Source: Pseudocalidococcus azoricus BACA0444 (GTDB lineage: Bacteria; Cyanobacteriota; Cyanobacteriia; Thermosynechococcales; Thermosynechococcaceae). Taken from it: 51,484 nt of DNA. Shown here one piece after another: positions 15,951-25,968 of the stretch (position 1 is its first letter; every line of letters starts with the position of its first letter). A model generated the notes under the pieces. It was not told the DNA's origin, searched no databases, and saw nothing but the letters and a program-made list of their open reading frames with translations. The DNA is taken from assembly GCF_031729055.1 (NCBI RefSeq), contig NZ_JAVMIP010000022.1, positions 1 to 51,484 of the forward strand, in the 5' to 3' direction. The translations under genes and the position numbers were made by a program.

Positions 15951-17822
15951 CTAAAATTGGAAAGTTGTCCGTACCACTCCTAGAACAATCGGAGCGTTAG
16001 CCGAGTTGTTGTTGGGGTTGAAGATACTAATAATTCCAGGGGATAGAGAAATATTCCGACTCAACTGGAAGCGGTAGAAACCTTCCAAGTGATAGGTATT
16101 GAAAGGAGTAATATTTGGGTTTCCGGCCAATGTGTAGTTAGTACTAATGGTTTGGGGAGGCTGCCCAAAGATTAAACCCGCCACATCACCCTTCTGCCAC
16201 AAGTCAGGAGCAGCAGCCGTAATCGCCCAGTTTAGCAATGACGCATTTCTTCCAGTGACGGGGCCACCTTGGGGTTGATTCACACTAGAATAACCAACCC
16301 AGCCTGAAAGGGTAAATTGGGGAATGACTAGATAGGTAAATTGAAACCCAAAGTTATCGGAAGCAACATTACCGACACCTCCACTTAGGGCAGCAGAGGC
16401 AGTTGGATTGTTGGCTGATCCAGGATAACCAGATGTGCCAGTTCCACCGCTGGGATCAACACCAAAGGCCCGGACGTAGGTTACCCCCAGTGCAAGGCTT
16501 TTGACTGGACGAACATTAAACTGCGCTAAGGCACTATAGGAATCCCCAATGAAACCACCAGGCGGGGATGGATTCCCAGGGCTACGATCAAAGGTGACAC
16601 CACCGGGAGCCGTTGTGTTGGTTCCGCCACCCAAGTAGCCCAGGGTAAAGTCAACACTGGTGCCTGCTTGCTTATTTTCTGCAAACTTGTAGTTGAAGGT
16701 CACACCCGCCGCACTGTTCGCATAAATCCGATAGATTGGGTTAAAGCGACCAAACCGAGATAAGGCTCCTGTTTCCCCAGACGAGAAATAGGGGTTGAAG
16801 GTAAAGGTGTTATCTTCCCACTGACCGGCATTAGCATCCGCAAAAACTGTCAGATTTTTAATTGGCGAAAACCGATAAAACAATTTTTGCAATTGAAACG
16901 TATTGCCACTGTCGCCGTCATAGGCTAACCGGCCTGCGTTAGTTCCAGTAATTGAGGAATAGTTGACAATGTTCCCCGCTTGCAAACGAATCCGCAGTAG
17001 GTCGGTTCCAGTAAAACTTGTGTCAAAGTTAAGCCGAGTCCGGCTGCTGACAATCAAGTTATCAACAATGTTTGGGCCAGCAGTATTCACACCTCCAGGC
17101 CCAGGCGGGTTAGCCCGTTGTCCACCCAAGACATCAGATGTGTTGATGACGATGTTACCCGCTAGCTTGGTTAAGGTTGCGAATTGGGTTGCTTCTAGGT
17201 TGCTCGTCCGGGCTTCCAGGTTGTTGACTCGACCTTTAATAACAGCTAGCTCACTGGCAAATTCTTGGGCCAAGCGTTGGACAGCAGCCAAGTCTTCCTT
17301 CGTGGCAAATCGGTCACTAATAACATCTAAGCAAGCATTGAGAGCCGCTGCCAGTTCAAACCGAGTTGCAGCCCGATTTCCCCGAAAAGTGCCATCTGGA
17401 TACCCCGCAATACAGCCATATTTCTCAACTAAGGATGCTAAGGCTTGATAGGCCCAGTCGGTGGGGTTGACATCGGACAACTGGCTGACAGAAGTGACTT
17501 GGGGGATTGACTGCTGGGCCCGTGAACCAATGGCCGATTGGGTTTGGGGCTGAGTTGATGGGGCGGCGGGGGCAAGAGTACCAGCCAATGGATCGGCTTC
17601 CAAGGACGATACAGAAGGGGAAGAACGCATTGCCGGCAGACTTTGAGCAAGGTTAGTCGTCGGCTGTGCTGGCAATGTGGTTAGGCTGGTGGGGGCAGAA
17701 TTTAGTTCCCCAGGGGTTAGTTGTAAAAGGCTTGAGTTGGCTTCGGCAGCGTAAACACCACTGCTCACCCCTAAGGCCAGAGCGGGAGTTGTGGCTAGTA
17801 GCTTCCACAAAATACGGGACAT
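15951..17822 (-). CDS. SLH-OprB iron-uptake porin
   Basis: This 623-residue outer-membrane protein belongs to the cyanobacterial porin family that includes Slr1841/Slr1908 and is annotated as iron-uptake porin. A signal peptide is evident (ILWKLLATTPALALGVSSG, cleavage near VYA-AEA). A Ser/Pro/Gln-rich stretch precedes one S-layer-homology domain (about 115-175: DWAYQALASLVEKYGCIAGY, FRGNRAATRFELAAALN), which anchors to peptidoglycan-linked polymers. A short coiled coil (VKGRVNNLEARTSNLEA-like, ~190-215) leads into an OprB-type beta-barrel ending in aromatic VVRTTFQF, the usual C-terminal Phe. The start ATG at 17822 has GGAG nearby. Confidence 0.9.
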   Translation of the reverse strand: MSRILWKLLATTPALALGVSSGVYAAEANSSLLQLTPGELNSAPTSLTTLPAQPTTNLAQSLPAMRSSPSVSSLEADPLAGTLAPAAPSTQPQTQSAIGSRAQQSIPQVTSVSQLSDVNPTDWAYQALASLVEKYGCIAGYPDGTFRGNRAATRFELAAALNACLDVISDRFATKEDLAAVQRLAQEFASELAVIKGRVNNLEARTSNLEATQFATLTKLAGNIVINTSDVLGGQRANPPGPGGVNTAGPNIVDNLIVSSRTRLNFDTSFTGTDLLRIRLQAGNIVNYSSITGTNAGRLAYDGDSGNTFQLQKLFYRFSPIKNLTVFADANAGQWEDNTFTFNPYFSSGETGALSRFGRFNPIYRIYANSAAGVTFNYKFAENKQAGTSVDFTLGYLGGGTNTTAPGGVTFDRSPGNPSPPGGFIGDSYSALAQFNVRPVKSLALGVTYVRAFGVDPSGGTGTSGYPGSANNPTASAALSGGVGNVASDNFGFQFTYLVIPQFTLSGWVGYSSVNQPQGGPVTGRNASLLNWAITAAAPDLWQKGDVAGLIFGQPPQTISTNYTLAGNPNITPFNTYHLEGFYRFQLSRNISLSPGIISIFNPNNNSANAPIVLGVVRTTFQF

Positions 17823-18288
17823 AGATTTCTCCTTGAAAATTCCTCACACACAAATCTCAAAACTCAGACGGAGACACGATGGTTCATAGAAATCCAGCTA
17901 ACACAACAGGGAACTACCTTTTGGAAAACCCTTGCGAAGTGGTTAGATCGTCAATAATCTCACTAAGAACGGTATCTTGACTAAGTATGCGTATTATAAA
18001 TGTGAGATTCAGATTTTGTCTAGGGTTGCCTTGTTCTTTGATCTGAGCATCCTTTTCAAAATAGATAATCACCGTAGGCGACTGTCAGGAAGATGCTGAT
18101 ATAGTCTCACCGACTTAGAACTGGAGAAGAGGGGATTAGGAAATCATTATTTAGATCAGAACCTGCGGATTTCTACTGACTTAGAACAGCCTGCGTAACG
18201 CCATATAAGTTTATCCTTGTTTTGATCTATTTTCATAAATACGGTAACTTGATAGACTATATTGACTTTAGAGCAGAGAGTCAGACGA
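17823..18288. promoter_or_regulatory. Divergent porin/cysA upstream region with a family B repeat
   Basis: This 466-base region must hold the promoters of both the porin and the sulfate transport operon. A full family B repeat (18100-18206) lies in it, on the cysA side, so it may lie within or near the cysA promoter. I could not assign individual -10/-35 or CysR sites with confidence. Confidence 0.45.
18100..18206 (-). repeat. MITE-like repeat family B, complete copy
   Basis: About 107 bases, bounded by TATAGTCTCAC on the left and GTAACGCCATA on the right. Reversed, it reads TATGGCGTTACGCAGGCTGT and continues with TTCTAAGTCAGTAGAAATC. It aligns end to end with the copies at 31289-31391 and 50885-50989. 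Shared blocks include the GTTACGYAGRCT start, TAGAAATC, AAATAAT and CCAGTTCTAA near the far end. Confidence 0.75.
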
Positions 18289-19302
18289 ATGGGCATTCAA
18301 ATCCAAAATGTCTCTAAGCGGTTTGGTAGCTTCCAGGCCGTGCACCAAATTGATCTCGAAATTGCCAGCGGTTCATTGGTTGCTCTTCTTGGGCCATCAG
18401 GGTCTGGCAAGTCCACCCTATTGCGACTGATCGCTGGTTTGGAGTCTCCTGATACGGGGCGAATTGTCTTGACGGGGAAAGACGCAACAAACCAGAGTGT
18501 CCAAGATCGCAATATCGGCTTTGTCTTTCAGCACTATGCCTTGTTTAAGCATATGAGCGTTCGTAAAAATATTGCCTTTGGCTTGGAGCTAAAGAAAACC
18601 CCCAAAGATAAGGTAGAAGCCCGTGTGGATCAATTATTGGAATTAGTCCAACTTGGAGGCCTGGGTCATCGCTATCCTTCCCAACTGTCTGGTGGGCAGC
18701 GGCAACGGGTAGCTCTAGCTCGGGCCTTGGCAGTTGAACCAGAAGTGTTATTGCTAGATGAACCCTTTGGGGCGTTGGATGCCAAGGTGCGGAAAGACCT
18801 GCGGGCCTGGTTACGCCGTCTCCATGAGGAAGTTCATGTCACCACTGTTTTTGTTACCCACGACCAGGAAGAAGCCATGGAAGTCGCTGACGAACTTGTG
18901 GTTATGAATCATGGCAAGGTAGAACAAGTAGGGTCTCCCCCAGAAATTTATGATAATCCAGCTAGTCCTTTTGTCATGAGTTTTATTGGGCCTGTGAATG
19001 TTGTCTCCAATGCTTCCGGGTTATTTCCCAAGCAAGATGCCCCGCCGGAGTCCAATTTATTCTTACGACCCCATGATATTGAAATTGCTGCTTCTGCCAA
19101 TGGAACTACAGTCCCAGCTAAGGTTGAGCGGATTATCCATCTTGGTTGGGAAATTCAAGTGGAGTTGGGCTTAAATGATGGGCAAATTATTACGGCTCAC
19201 CTCTCTCGGGAAACTTACGATCTACTAGATCTCCGGCCCCAGCAGCAAGTCCATATCTCACCCAAAGGAGCCAAAACATTTCCCCTGTTTTACTCTATTT
19301 AG
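18289..19302 (+). CDS. cysA: Sulfate/thiosulfate ABC transporter ATPase
   Basis: This 337-residue ATPase energises sulfate import with CysT and CysW at the cytoplasmic membrane. It has Walker A GPSGSGKS at 35-42, signature [15 protein letters not shown] near 130, Walker [12 protein letters not shown], and the H-loop [16 protein letters not shown]. The C-terminal TOBE-like regulatory part contains [14 protein letters not shown] at 18262 would add nine residues (MTLEQRVRR). The ATG at 18289 gives the family's usual start ([13 protein letters not shown]) and has a purine-rich GAGCAGAGAG upstream, so I chose it. It heads the operon cysA-sbpA-cysT-cysW-sbpA2. Confidence 0.93.
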   Translation: MGIQIQNVSKRFGSFQAVHQIDLEIASGSLVALLGPSGSGKSTLLRLIAGLESPDTGRIVLTGKDATNQSVQDRNIGFVFQHYALFKHMSVRKNIAFGLELKKTPKDKVEARVDQLLELVQLGGLGHRYPSQLSGGQRQRVALARALAVEPEVLLLDEPFGALDAKVRKDLRAWLRRLHEEVHVTTVFVTHDQEEAMEVADELVVMNHGKVEQVGSPPEIYDNPASPFVMSFIGPVNVVSNASGLFPKQDAPPESNLFLRPHDIEIAASANGTTVPAKVERIIHLGWEIQVELGLNDGQIITAHLSRETYDLLDLRPQQQVHISPKGAKTFPLFYSI

Positions 19303-19450
19303 TCATCGACTCCGGCCTGGGGCTAGATTCCATTGCTTAAGGGTTTTCAGCCTGGAGATTTGGAGCTTGACAGAGATTGAGATTTTCCCTTGCTTTAATC
19401 TACGATAAATCTACAGATTATTCAGACTTAATTAATTGATGGAGGCACAG

Positions 19451-20476
19451 ATGTTACAGCGGCGGTATTTACTACTGGGGTTAGTAACCTTAGGGGCGAC
19501 AGTGATTCCGGCCTTACCATTACAACCTGCCCAGGCCCAGCAGTCTGTTGAATTAACCTTAGTCAGCTATGCCGTGGCGAAACCCGTCTTTGCAAAATTA
19601 ATTCCAGCGTTTCAAAAGGAATGGAAGGCTAAAACCGGGCAGACGGTGACCTTTAAGGAGTCCTATGGAGCCTCTGGCGCGCAAACTCGAGCGATTTTAG
19701 CTGGATTAGAAGCCGATGTTTTAGCCCAAAACCTCCAGACTAATGTTACCCCCCTGGTTGAAAAGGGCCTGGTTAAGTCTAACTGGGAGCAACGTTTACC
19801 CAATAAAGCTGTTCCTGCCTACAGTGTGATGGTCTTAGTGACCCGGCCTGGGAACCCCAAACAGATCCGCAATTGGTCTGATTTAACTAAACCCGGTGTT
19901 GACATTATTGCGATTAATCCTAAGACATCAGGGAATGCCCGCTGGGGAGTCCTAGCTGGTTACGGTTCAATTTTAAAAACTCAGGGACAGTCCGCCGCCC
20001 AGGCCTACTTGAATGGATTTGTTCGCAACATTAAAACCTTAGTTAACTCTGGGCGAGAAGCCACGGATACCTTTGTCAAAAATCGGGTTGGTGATGTTCT
20101 GCTGACATTTGAAAGTGAAATTATTTTCACCAATGAGGCAATTCCCCAGGACTTCCCCTATGTTGCGCCTTCCCCCAATTTACAAGTGGATTTCCCCGTG
20201 ACCGTAATTGATCGCGTCGTTGATAAACGGGGAACGCGGAAAGTGGCCGAAGCATTTACAAAATTCCTATTTTCTCCAACTGGTCAAAGGATTTACGCAG
20301 AACTGGGGTATCGCCCCTATAACCAGCAAGTGCGGAATCAGTTTGCCCGGCAATATAAACCTGTGAACAAAGTTTTTACAATTGCTGATTTGGGGGGCTG
20401 GACACAATTGGATCAACAAATCTTTGCGGATGGGGGATTATTTGATCGGGCTCAACAAGCGGCTGCGAAGCGTTAG
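19451..20476 (+). CDS. sbpA: Sulfate-binding protein, first copy
   Basis: This periplasmic sulfate/thiosulfate-binding component has 341 residues. GGAGG (19441-19445) is six bases before the ATG at 19451, which decides this start over the upstream TTG/ATG. The signal peptide is LLLGLVTLGATVIPALPL with cleavage near AQA-QQS. The mature protein has the family blocks LTLVSYAVAKPVF, SYGASGAQTRAI, NPKTSGNARWG and the Arg-Glu-Ala loop SGREATDTF that contacts the anion. It lies between cysA and cysT, six bases from the latter. A second paralogue closes the operon (about half of the residues look shared). Confidence 0.93.
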   Translation: MLQRRYLLLGLVTLGATVIPALPLQPAQAQQSVELTLVSYAVAKPVFAKLIPAFQKEWKAKTGQTVTFKESYGASGAQTRAILAGLEADVLAQNLQTNVTPLVEKGLVKSNWEQRLPNKAVPAYSVMVLVTRPGNPKQIRNWSDLTKPGVDIIAINPKTSGNARWGVLAGYGSILKTQGQSAAQAYLNGFVRNIKTLVNSGREATDTFVKNRVGDVLLTFESEIIFTNEAIPQDFPYVAPSPNLQVDFPVTVIDRVVDKRGTRKVAEAFTKFLFSPTGQRIYAELGYRPYNQQVRNQFARQYKPVNKVFTIADLGGWTQLDQQIFADGGLFDRAQQAAAKR

Positions 20477-20482
20477 TTGTAG

Positions 20483-21388
20483 ATGAGTCCTTTATTCCAG
20501 GCCAACCAATCACGACTTTACCCGTGGCTCTTGGGTTGGCAGTGGCATCTGAATCAACGGGTGACCCAGGCCCTGGTTTGGGTTTACTTCCTCTTTATCC
20601 TAGTTTTGCCCTTAAGTAGCCTGTTTTGGAAAGCCAGCCAAGAACCACTGACGGATCTCTGGACGGCCATTGCGGCCCCCGCGGCCTGGGATGCTTACAA
20701 ACTAACTCTGACCACCGCCCTGATTGCCGCATCGATCAATACTGTCTTTGGCTTAATCTTGGCCTGGATTTTAACCCGCTACACCTTTCCGGGAAAGCGA
20801 ATTGCTGATGCCCTGATTGATTTACCCTTTGCCTTGCCGGGGGTGGTGGCGGGGATTACCTTAGTCGCCTTGTATGGGCCGGGGGGGATTATTGGGCAGA
20901 TATTTGATCCTGGAAATCCCTTGGGAAACTTGCTTGAGCAGCTTGGCTTGCCAGAAGTCAGTTTAACTACCTCCGTGATTGGTGTAGTGCTCGCCCAAGT
21001 TTATGTCACGTTGCCCTTTGTCGTGCGAATTGTCCAACCAGCCCTCTTAGCCATTGAGCCGGAAGTGGAAGAAGTGGCCATGACGTTGGGGGCGCGCCCG
21101 CGGCAGTTGTTTTGGCGCATTATCTTACCGCAGTCTCTCAATTCCCTTTTGACTGGATTTACCTTGGTCTTAGCTCGGGCAATTGGGGAGTATGGGGTCG
21201 TGGTGATCCTATCTGGGAATATTCCTTATCAAACCCTGGTTTCAACGGTCTATATTTACCAGCGCATTGAGGAGTTTCAACTCAGCCAGGCCACGGCGGT
21301 CGCAATTGTGCTGTTGATCATGTCTGTGCTCTTGCTCGGGGTCGCGAATGCCTGTCAGGGATGGAGTCGGCCTTGGGATGCTGAATAA
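20483..21388 (+). CDS. cysT: Sulfate ABC transporter permease CysT
   Basis: This 301-residue inner-membrane permease has six hydrophobic helices. The EAA loop reads EVEEVAMTLGARPRQLFWRI (coupling to CysA) near residue 193. LPFALPGVVAGITL and VYVTLPFVVRIVQPALLAIE are typical of CysT/CysU. It starts six bases after sbpA, so it is co-translated in the operon. CysT pairs with CysW to form the channel. Confidence 0.93.
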   Translation: MSPLFQANQSRLYPWLLGWQWHLNQRVTQALVWVYFLFILVLPLSSLFWKASQEPLTDLWTAIAAPAAWDAYKLTLTTALIAASINTVFGLILAWILTRYTFPGKRIADALIDLPFALPGVVAGITLVALYGPGGIIGQIFDPGNPLGNLLEQLGLPEVSLTTSVIGVVLAQVYVTLPFVVRIVQPALLAIEPEVEEVAMTLGARPRQLFWRIILPQSLNSLLTGFTLVLARAIGEYGVVVILSGNIPYQTLVSTVYIYQRIEEFQLSQATAVAIVLLIMSVLLLGVANACQGWSRPWDAE

Positions 21389-21432
21389 CCGTCCGTTCTG
21401 AAGATATCAATCTCGATGGAGTTAAGGCCTGG

Positions 21433-22272
21433 GTGAACGTAAACCGGATTCGTGCTCAAAAAACTATCTCGGCTTGGGGCTGGCTCTGGATTGGCCTGGG
21501 ATTAGGGTTCCTGGGCCTGGTGGTGGGATTGCCCGTCATAAATATTTTTTATCAGGCTTTTAACAAAGGATTATTAGCCTATTGGCAAGGCATTAATACC
21601 CCCCAGGCCTGGCACGCCATCGGTCTAACCCTAACAGCAGTCATGATTGCAGTTCCCCTAAATACTGTATTTGGCATCAGCGCGGCCTGGATGATTGCGC
21701 GGCAACAATTTTGGGGGCGGAAACTCCTCCTTCAATTAATAGATTTACCATTAACGATTTCCCCGATCATTGTTGGTCTGATGTTTGTGCTGCTTTATAG
21801 CCCCCTCGGTAGTTTGTTTGAGTATTGGGTGAACCAGTGGAACTTAAAAATTATCTTTGCCTGGCCTGGCCTTGTCCTCGTTACTGTTTTTGTCACCTTG
21901 CCCTTTGTTGTCCGAGAAGTATTGCCCGCATTACAGGATCTAGGTCGTGAACAGGAGGAATCAGCCAAAACCCTGGGGGCCAACGGCTGGCAAGTCTTTT
22001 GGCAAGTGGTGTTACCAAATATTCGTTGGGCAGTTTTGTATGGGGTCTTACTCTCAACGGCGCGAGCACTGGGGGAATTTGGGGCCGTTTCGGTGGTTTC
22101 CGGCAAAATTATTGGCGAGACGAATACCTTAACGCTCCATATAGAACGGATGTATTTGGAATATGAAACCATTGCGGCCTTTGCTGGTGCATCCCTACTT
22201 GGATTAGTCGCACTGCTCACTTTGATCTGCCAAGAACTTTTACGCCGTTACGATAATCGCATTGCCAGTTAA
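21433..22272 (+). CDS. cysW: Sulfate ABC transporter permease CysW
   Basis: This 279-residue permease is the partner of CysT. It has six helices, and the EAA-loop reads EQEESAKTLGANGWQVFWQV (residues ~172-191), with ALGEFGAVSVVSG soon after. The start is GTG at 21433. It lies 44 bases after cysT. Confidence 0.92.
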   Translation: MNVNRIRAQKTISAWGWLWIGLGLGFLGLVVGLPVINIFYQAFNKGLLAYWQGINTPQAWHAIGLTLTAVMIAVPLNTVFGISAAWMIARQQFWGRKLLLQLIDLPLTISPIIVGLMFVLLYSPLGSLFEYWVNQWNLKIIFAWPGLVLVTVFVTLPFVVREVLPALQDLGREQEESAKTLGANGWQVFWQVVLPNIRWAVLYGVLLSTARALGEFGAVSVVSGKIIGETNTLTLHIERMYLEYETIAAFAGASLLGLVALLTLICQELLRRYDNRIAS

Positions 22273-22395
22273 GCCTGGTTGAAAAGGGCATTAATTCAAG
22301 GCTATTTTTCCAATCACCTTAAGCTAATCCTATTGCATTTTCACAAAGTCTATGTGATTCTTATATTAAACAACTACTTAATCACTACAGGTTTT

Positions 22396-23481
22396 ATGGA
22401 CTTTATGAGGTTGTCAAATTCTTCTCTACCACGAAAATTTTCTATTCCTCTTGGCTCCACTTCTCGGCGCGCCTTCCTGGGCTTGAGTGGCTCTGCCTTG
22501 CTGCTTACGACTGGCCTGGGTTTAGCGCAACCAGCATTTGCCCAGAACCGCCCAGTTAAGCTGACCCTGGTTTCCTATGCCGTTACCAAATCTGCCTATG
22601 AGCGGATCATCCCCAAATTTGTGGCACTATACAAAAAGCAGACTGGGCAAACTGTGGAATTCCAACAGAGTTATGGGGGATCTGGCTCTCAAACTCGAGC
22701 CGTGATTGATGGCTTAAATGCTGATGTGGTGCATTTAGCATTAGGTGCTGATGTGGATCAATTGCAATCGGCCGGCCTGGTTAAACCCGGTTGGGAAAAG
22801 CGGGCCCCCAACAATGCCATTGTTCAGCGCTCGGTAATTGCCTTTATCACCCGTGATGGGAATCCTAAGAAAATTACTAAGTGGACAGACCTAATCAAGC
22901 CAGGTATCAAGGTAATTACGGCCAACCCCAAAACTTCTGGTGGAGCGCGTTGGAACTTTTTGGGTTTGTGGAGTTCTGTCCTCCAAACCGGTGGTAATGA
23001 TGCCAAAGCCCGGCAGTTTGTCGCCCAAGTGCTAAAAAATGCTCCGATTCTGCCTAAAGATGCTCGGGAAGCTACGGATGTGTTTGTGAAGCAAGGGCAG
23101 GGCGATGTGTTGCTCAATTACGAAAATGAGGTTCTGCTGGCGCAATCTAAAGGAGAAAAAGTCGATTTCACAATTCCATCTGTCAACTTTTCTATTGATA
23201 CTCCTGTAGCTGTAGTGGATCGGAATGTGGATCGGAATGGCTCCCGGAAAGCAGCGGAAGCATTTGTGAAATATCTCTTCACGCCTGAAGCTCAAACGGA
23301 ATATGCCAAGGCCTTCTTCCGGCCTGTTAATCCGACTGTAGCCAAACAATTTAGCAAGCAATTTCCAGCAGTCACGAACCTGAGTAATATCAATAAGTTT
23401 GGTGGCTGGGATGTTGCCCAGAAGAAGTTCTTTGCCAATAACGGACTCTTTGATCAAATCTTGCTGGCAAACCGTCGTTAA
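22396..23481 (+). CDS. sbpA: Sulfate-binding protein, second copy (Tat-type signal)
   Basis: This is a second periplasmic sulfate-binding protein in the same operon, about 361 residues from the ATG at 22396. A nearby ATG at 22405 is equally possible; a far-upstream TTG would give an implausible leader. The signal carries a twin-arginine motif TSRRAFLGLSG, then a hydrophobic stretch and AFA-QNR, so export may use the Tat pathway, unlike the first copy's Sec-like signal. Family blocks are LTLVSYAVTKSAY, SYGGSGSQTRAVIDG, NPKTSGGARWNFLGL and DAREATDVFVKQGQGD. A strong terminator follows, which ends the operon. Confidence 0.92.
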   Translation: MDFMRLSNSSLPRKFSIPLGSTSRRAFLGLSGSALLLTTGLGLAQPAFAQNRPVKLTLVSYAVTKSAYERIIPKFVALYKKQTGQTVEFQQSYGGSGSQTRAVIDGLNADVVHLALGADVDQLQSAGLVKPGWEKRAPNNAIVQRSVIAFITRDGNPKKITKWTDLIKPGIKVITANPKTSGGARWNFLGLWSSVLQTGGNDAKARQFVAQVLKNAPILPKDAREATDVFVKQGQGDVLLNYENEVLLAQSKGEKVDFTIPSVNFSIDTPVAVVDRNVDRNGSRKAAEAFVKYLFTPEAQTEYAKAFFRPVNPTVAKQFSKQFPAVTNLSNINKFGGWDVAQKKFFANNGLFDQILLANRR

Positions 23482-23530
23482 GTTCCCTGTTGACTCCTCA
23501 ACACTCCTTAGTCTAATACATAGTCCTCTT

Positions 23531-23566
23531 AGCCGTCTTTGCTTATAGGCGGCTATTTATTTTTGC
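23531..23566 (+). terminator. Terminator of the sulfate transport operon
   Basis: A 7-base stem AGCCGTC/GGCGGCT (23531-23537 with 23548-23554, one G-T wobble) is followed by ATTTATTTTT. It lies about 50 bases after the second sulfate-binding gene. Confidence 0.75.
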
Positions 23567-23910
23567 TAAGGGTTCAAACTGCTTAAATTAACTCTCTTAC
23601 TTGTGCCGCAGAGGATATAGTAATCCGTCTTCATTTGTGAGAATGTTTGATCATCACTGCCCTTGGTCAGGAGTAGCCCTTCTTTAAGCCTAGGGTTAAG
23701 TCAAAATTTATCAGATATAAATAATCTTGGGCTAATCTCACGAATCATTACTGTTTGCTATATCTACAGAGACAAACAGCAAAAAACAATCATGTATAGA
23801 TAAAAGTCTGAGAAAATCTCACAACGAGTCCGTAAGAATGTCTTGATTTTAAGATGAGTAAGTGTGTATGTAGGTTTTATATTAGGCTAGGACATTAATA
23901 GATTAAATAC
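23567..23910. other. AT-rich gene-free region
   Basis: No gene is visible. It contains repeat family C copy 1 (23734-23763) downstream of the cysR-like gene. Confidence 0.5.
23734..23763 (+). repeat. Short repeat family C, copy 1
   Basis: The 30-base segment, ending in CTGTTTGCTATAT, matches 32224-32253 at 26 of 30 positions. Both lie in AT-rich gaps downstream of minus-strand genes. The origin is unknown; it may be one end of a third small mobile element. Confidence 0.5.
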
Positions 23911-24492
23911 TTAAATCTGATAATGCCAAACATCAGATTCTCGTAAAATAATCCGTTGTGTTGAAAGCCGTTGCATAAATCCTTGTTGTTCCAATAACCC
24001 AAACGTGCGAGTAATCGTGACACGGGTTACACCTAAAATTTCAGCAATATCTTGATGGGTGAGCCTTAGCTCTAAAACTTGTCCCTGTTCTAAGGATTGT
24101 CCAAACCGTTGCCCTAGCCATTGCAACAGTTTCGTTACCATCAGTTCAACTCGCTTTTGTGAGCGAATCACCAAAAGTGCCTCTGCTTGTTTAAGGTAGG
24201 CTGCATAAAGATGCTGTTTATTCGTGTAGGTAACCCATGCCGTTGAACGGGCCTGGACGGGTGTTATGGTTTCCAGATAAACAGGATGAATTGAGGCGAG
24301 GGCAGCACCAACTACTTCCCCAGGCCCCCAAATTCCCATCACGATTAAACTTCCCTCCTCAGTGTAAATATAGGAACGGACATAACCAGACTCAATCAGC
24401 CAGAGGCGGTTGGGGACAGTCGGCAAGAAACTACGAGAAGGGTATTCCCAGAAGTTTCCGCCTGCGCCAAAATGGGGTAAAGACGCAACCAT
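23911..24492 (-). CDS. cysR: CRP/FNR-family regulator, CysR-like
   Basis: This 193-residue regulator has a cyclic-nucleotide-binding-like beta-barrel (about 15-95; IESGYVRSYIYTEEGSLIVM, WGPGEVVGAAL), a dimer helix, and a C-terminal HTH_Crp with LTHQDIAEILGVTRVTITRT as recognition unit. The phosphate-binding cassette of cAMP receptors (GE..R(S/A)A) is not evident, so cAMP is unlikely to be the ligand. It lies between the sulfate operon and cysK and faces away from cysK. In Synechococcus PCC 7942 a CRP-type protein, CysR, sits within the sulfate gene cluster and is needed for its expression. The symbol rests on this context plus family. Confidence 0.75.
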   Translation of the reverse strand: MVASLPHFGAGGNFWEYPSRSFLPTVPNRLWLIESGYVRSYIYTEEGSLIVMGIWGPGEVVGAALASIHPVYLETITPVQARSTAWVTYTNKQHLYAAYLKQAEALLVIRSQKRVELMVTKLLQWLGQRFGQSLEQGQVLELRLTHQDIAEILGVTRVTITRTFGLLEQQGFMQRLSTQRIILRESDVWHYQI

Positions 24493-24978
24493 GGACTATA
24501 CTCCTAAATCCTGACAGAATATTCGTAGTATATGTGAACACCTTGATAATTACTAGATCACAGGAGCGTAGAGTGATGACTTTTTGCTCTAGCAGTTCCA
24601 GAGTGGCAAGAATCTAGAACACGAAGTTAGTGAATGGGCTTATGGAAGTATCATTTCCTAAAAACTAATAGTTATTTTTCAGCCTTCTTCAATACATTTT
24701 TGAGCATAATAATAAACTCTGGCCTATAGCCCTAATGAAAACTGCACTCATCGCCTCTGATAGATATATTTTTCTCGATATTATTAAATAATCATAATCT
24801 ACTAAAAACCTAGTATATTTGTGTGGTTACTTGTATTGTAGGTAAGTAAAACAGACTCTCTGAGCTTTTAGTGATTTGTTAAGACCTGACTTAACCAAAT
24901 AGTCACGCCAGAGCTTGAACGGTCTAAAGTTGTTGCTTGAAAATTCAAAATTTATGTCTTGAGTGCCAAGAGGTGGTT
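24493..24978. promoter_or_regulatory. Divergent cysR-cysK control region
   Basis: This AT-rich 486-base region must hold the two outward promoters. An imperfect palindrome TTAC-N12-GTAA (in GGTTACTTGTATTGTAGGTAAG, about 24825-24846, given here in part) lies upstream of cysK and could be a regulator site. Nothing in it encodes a protein that I can support. Confidence 0.4.
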
Positions 24979-25968
24979 ATGGGGCTTACAAACAAGATTT
25001 TCTCGGACAATAGTCAAACCATTGGTGAAACCCCACTGGTACGACTAAATCGGATTCCAGGCCAGGCCCCAGCAACGGTCTTAGCCAAAATTGAAGGGCG
25101 TAACCCTGCCTACTCGGTTAAGTGTCGGATTGGGGCGGCGATGATTTGGGATGCAGAAAAACGGGGCTTACTGGGGCCTGGGAAAGAGTTAATCGAACCC
25201 ACCAGTGGGAATACTGGCATTGCCTTGGCCTTTGTCGCCGCGGCCAGAGGAATTCCCTTGACCTTGACGATGCCCGAAACCATGAGCCTAGAGCGGCGCA
25301 AACTCCTGACAGCCTATGGAGCCAAGTTGATTTTGACTGAGGGTGTTAAGGGGATGACCGGGGCCGTTTTAACGGCTGAAGAGATTGCCGCTTCTGACCC
25401 AGAGCGTTATGTGTTGCTGCAACAATTCCGCAATCCGGCTAATCCGGCCATTCATGAACAAACCACTGGCCCAGAAATTTGGGAAGCGACCAATGGGGAG
25501 ATTGATATTTTAGTTTCAGGCGTGGGTACGGGTGGGACAATCACTGGGGTATCCCGTTACATCAAACAGACCCAAGGCAAGCCGATTTTGTCAGTTGCAG
25601 TAGAGCCTGAGAATAGTCCGGTGATTGCCCAAACGCGAGCGGGTCAACCCCTAAAACCAGGCCCCCACAAAATTCAAGGCATTGGTGCTGGCTTTGTCCC
25701 CCAAAACTTGGATTTATCCATCGTGGATCAAGTGGAAAGCGTCACCAACGAAGAAGCAATTGAGTATGCCCGTCGTCTGTCTCGGGAAGAAGGGATTATT
25801 GCTGGTATTTCCTGTGGGGCGGCGGCGGCTGTGGCGGTACGTCTGGCAAAACAACCGGAACACGCGGGCAAAACTATTGTTGTAATTCTGCCTGACTCGG
25901 GTGAGCGTTATCTCAGCACGGTTTTATTTGATGGCATTTTCAATGAAAAAGGATTGGCTTTGGTATGA
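24979..25968 (+). CDS. cysK: Cysteine synthase A (O-acetylserine sulfhydrylase; SrpG-like)
   Basis: This PLP enzyme joins O-acetylserine and sulfide to give cysteine. It has 329 residues from the ATG at 24979, which is preceded by AGAGGTGG; an upstream TTG (24937) adds a non-homologous leader. PLP Lys is in [11 protein letters not shown], the substrate loop is [11 protein letters not shown], the phosphate-binding loop is [11 protein letters not shown], and a late conserved block is [12 protein letters not shown]. Its TGA overlaps the ATG of the serine acetyltransferase (ATGA, 25965-25968), so synthesis of O-acetylserine and its use are coupled. In PCC 7942 the homologue srpG belongs to a sulfur-responsive plasmid set with srpH and srpI, the same order as here. 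Confidence 0.94.
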   Translation: MGLTNKIFSDNSQTIGETPLVRLNRIPGQAPATVLAKIEGRNPAYSVKCRIGAAMIWDAEKRGLLGPGKELIEPTSGNTGIALAFVAAARGIPLTLTMPETMSLERRKLLTAYGAKLILTEGVKGMTGAVLTAEEIAASDPERYVLLQQFRNPANPAIHEQTTGPEIWEATNGEIDILVSGVGTGGTITGVSRYIKQTQGKPILSVAVEPENSPVIAQTRAGQPLKPGPHKIQGIGAGFVPQNLDLSIVDQVESVTNEEAIEYARRLSREEGIIAGISCGAAAAVAVRLAKQPEHAGKTIVVILPDSGERYLSTVLFDGIFNEKGLALV

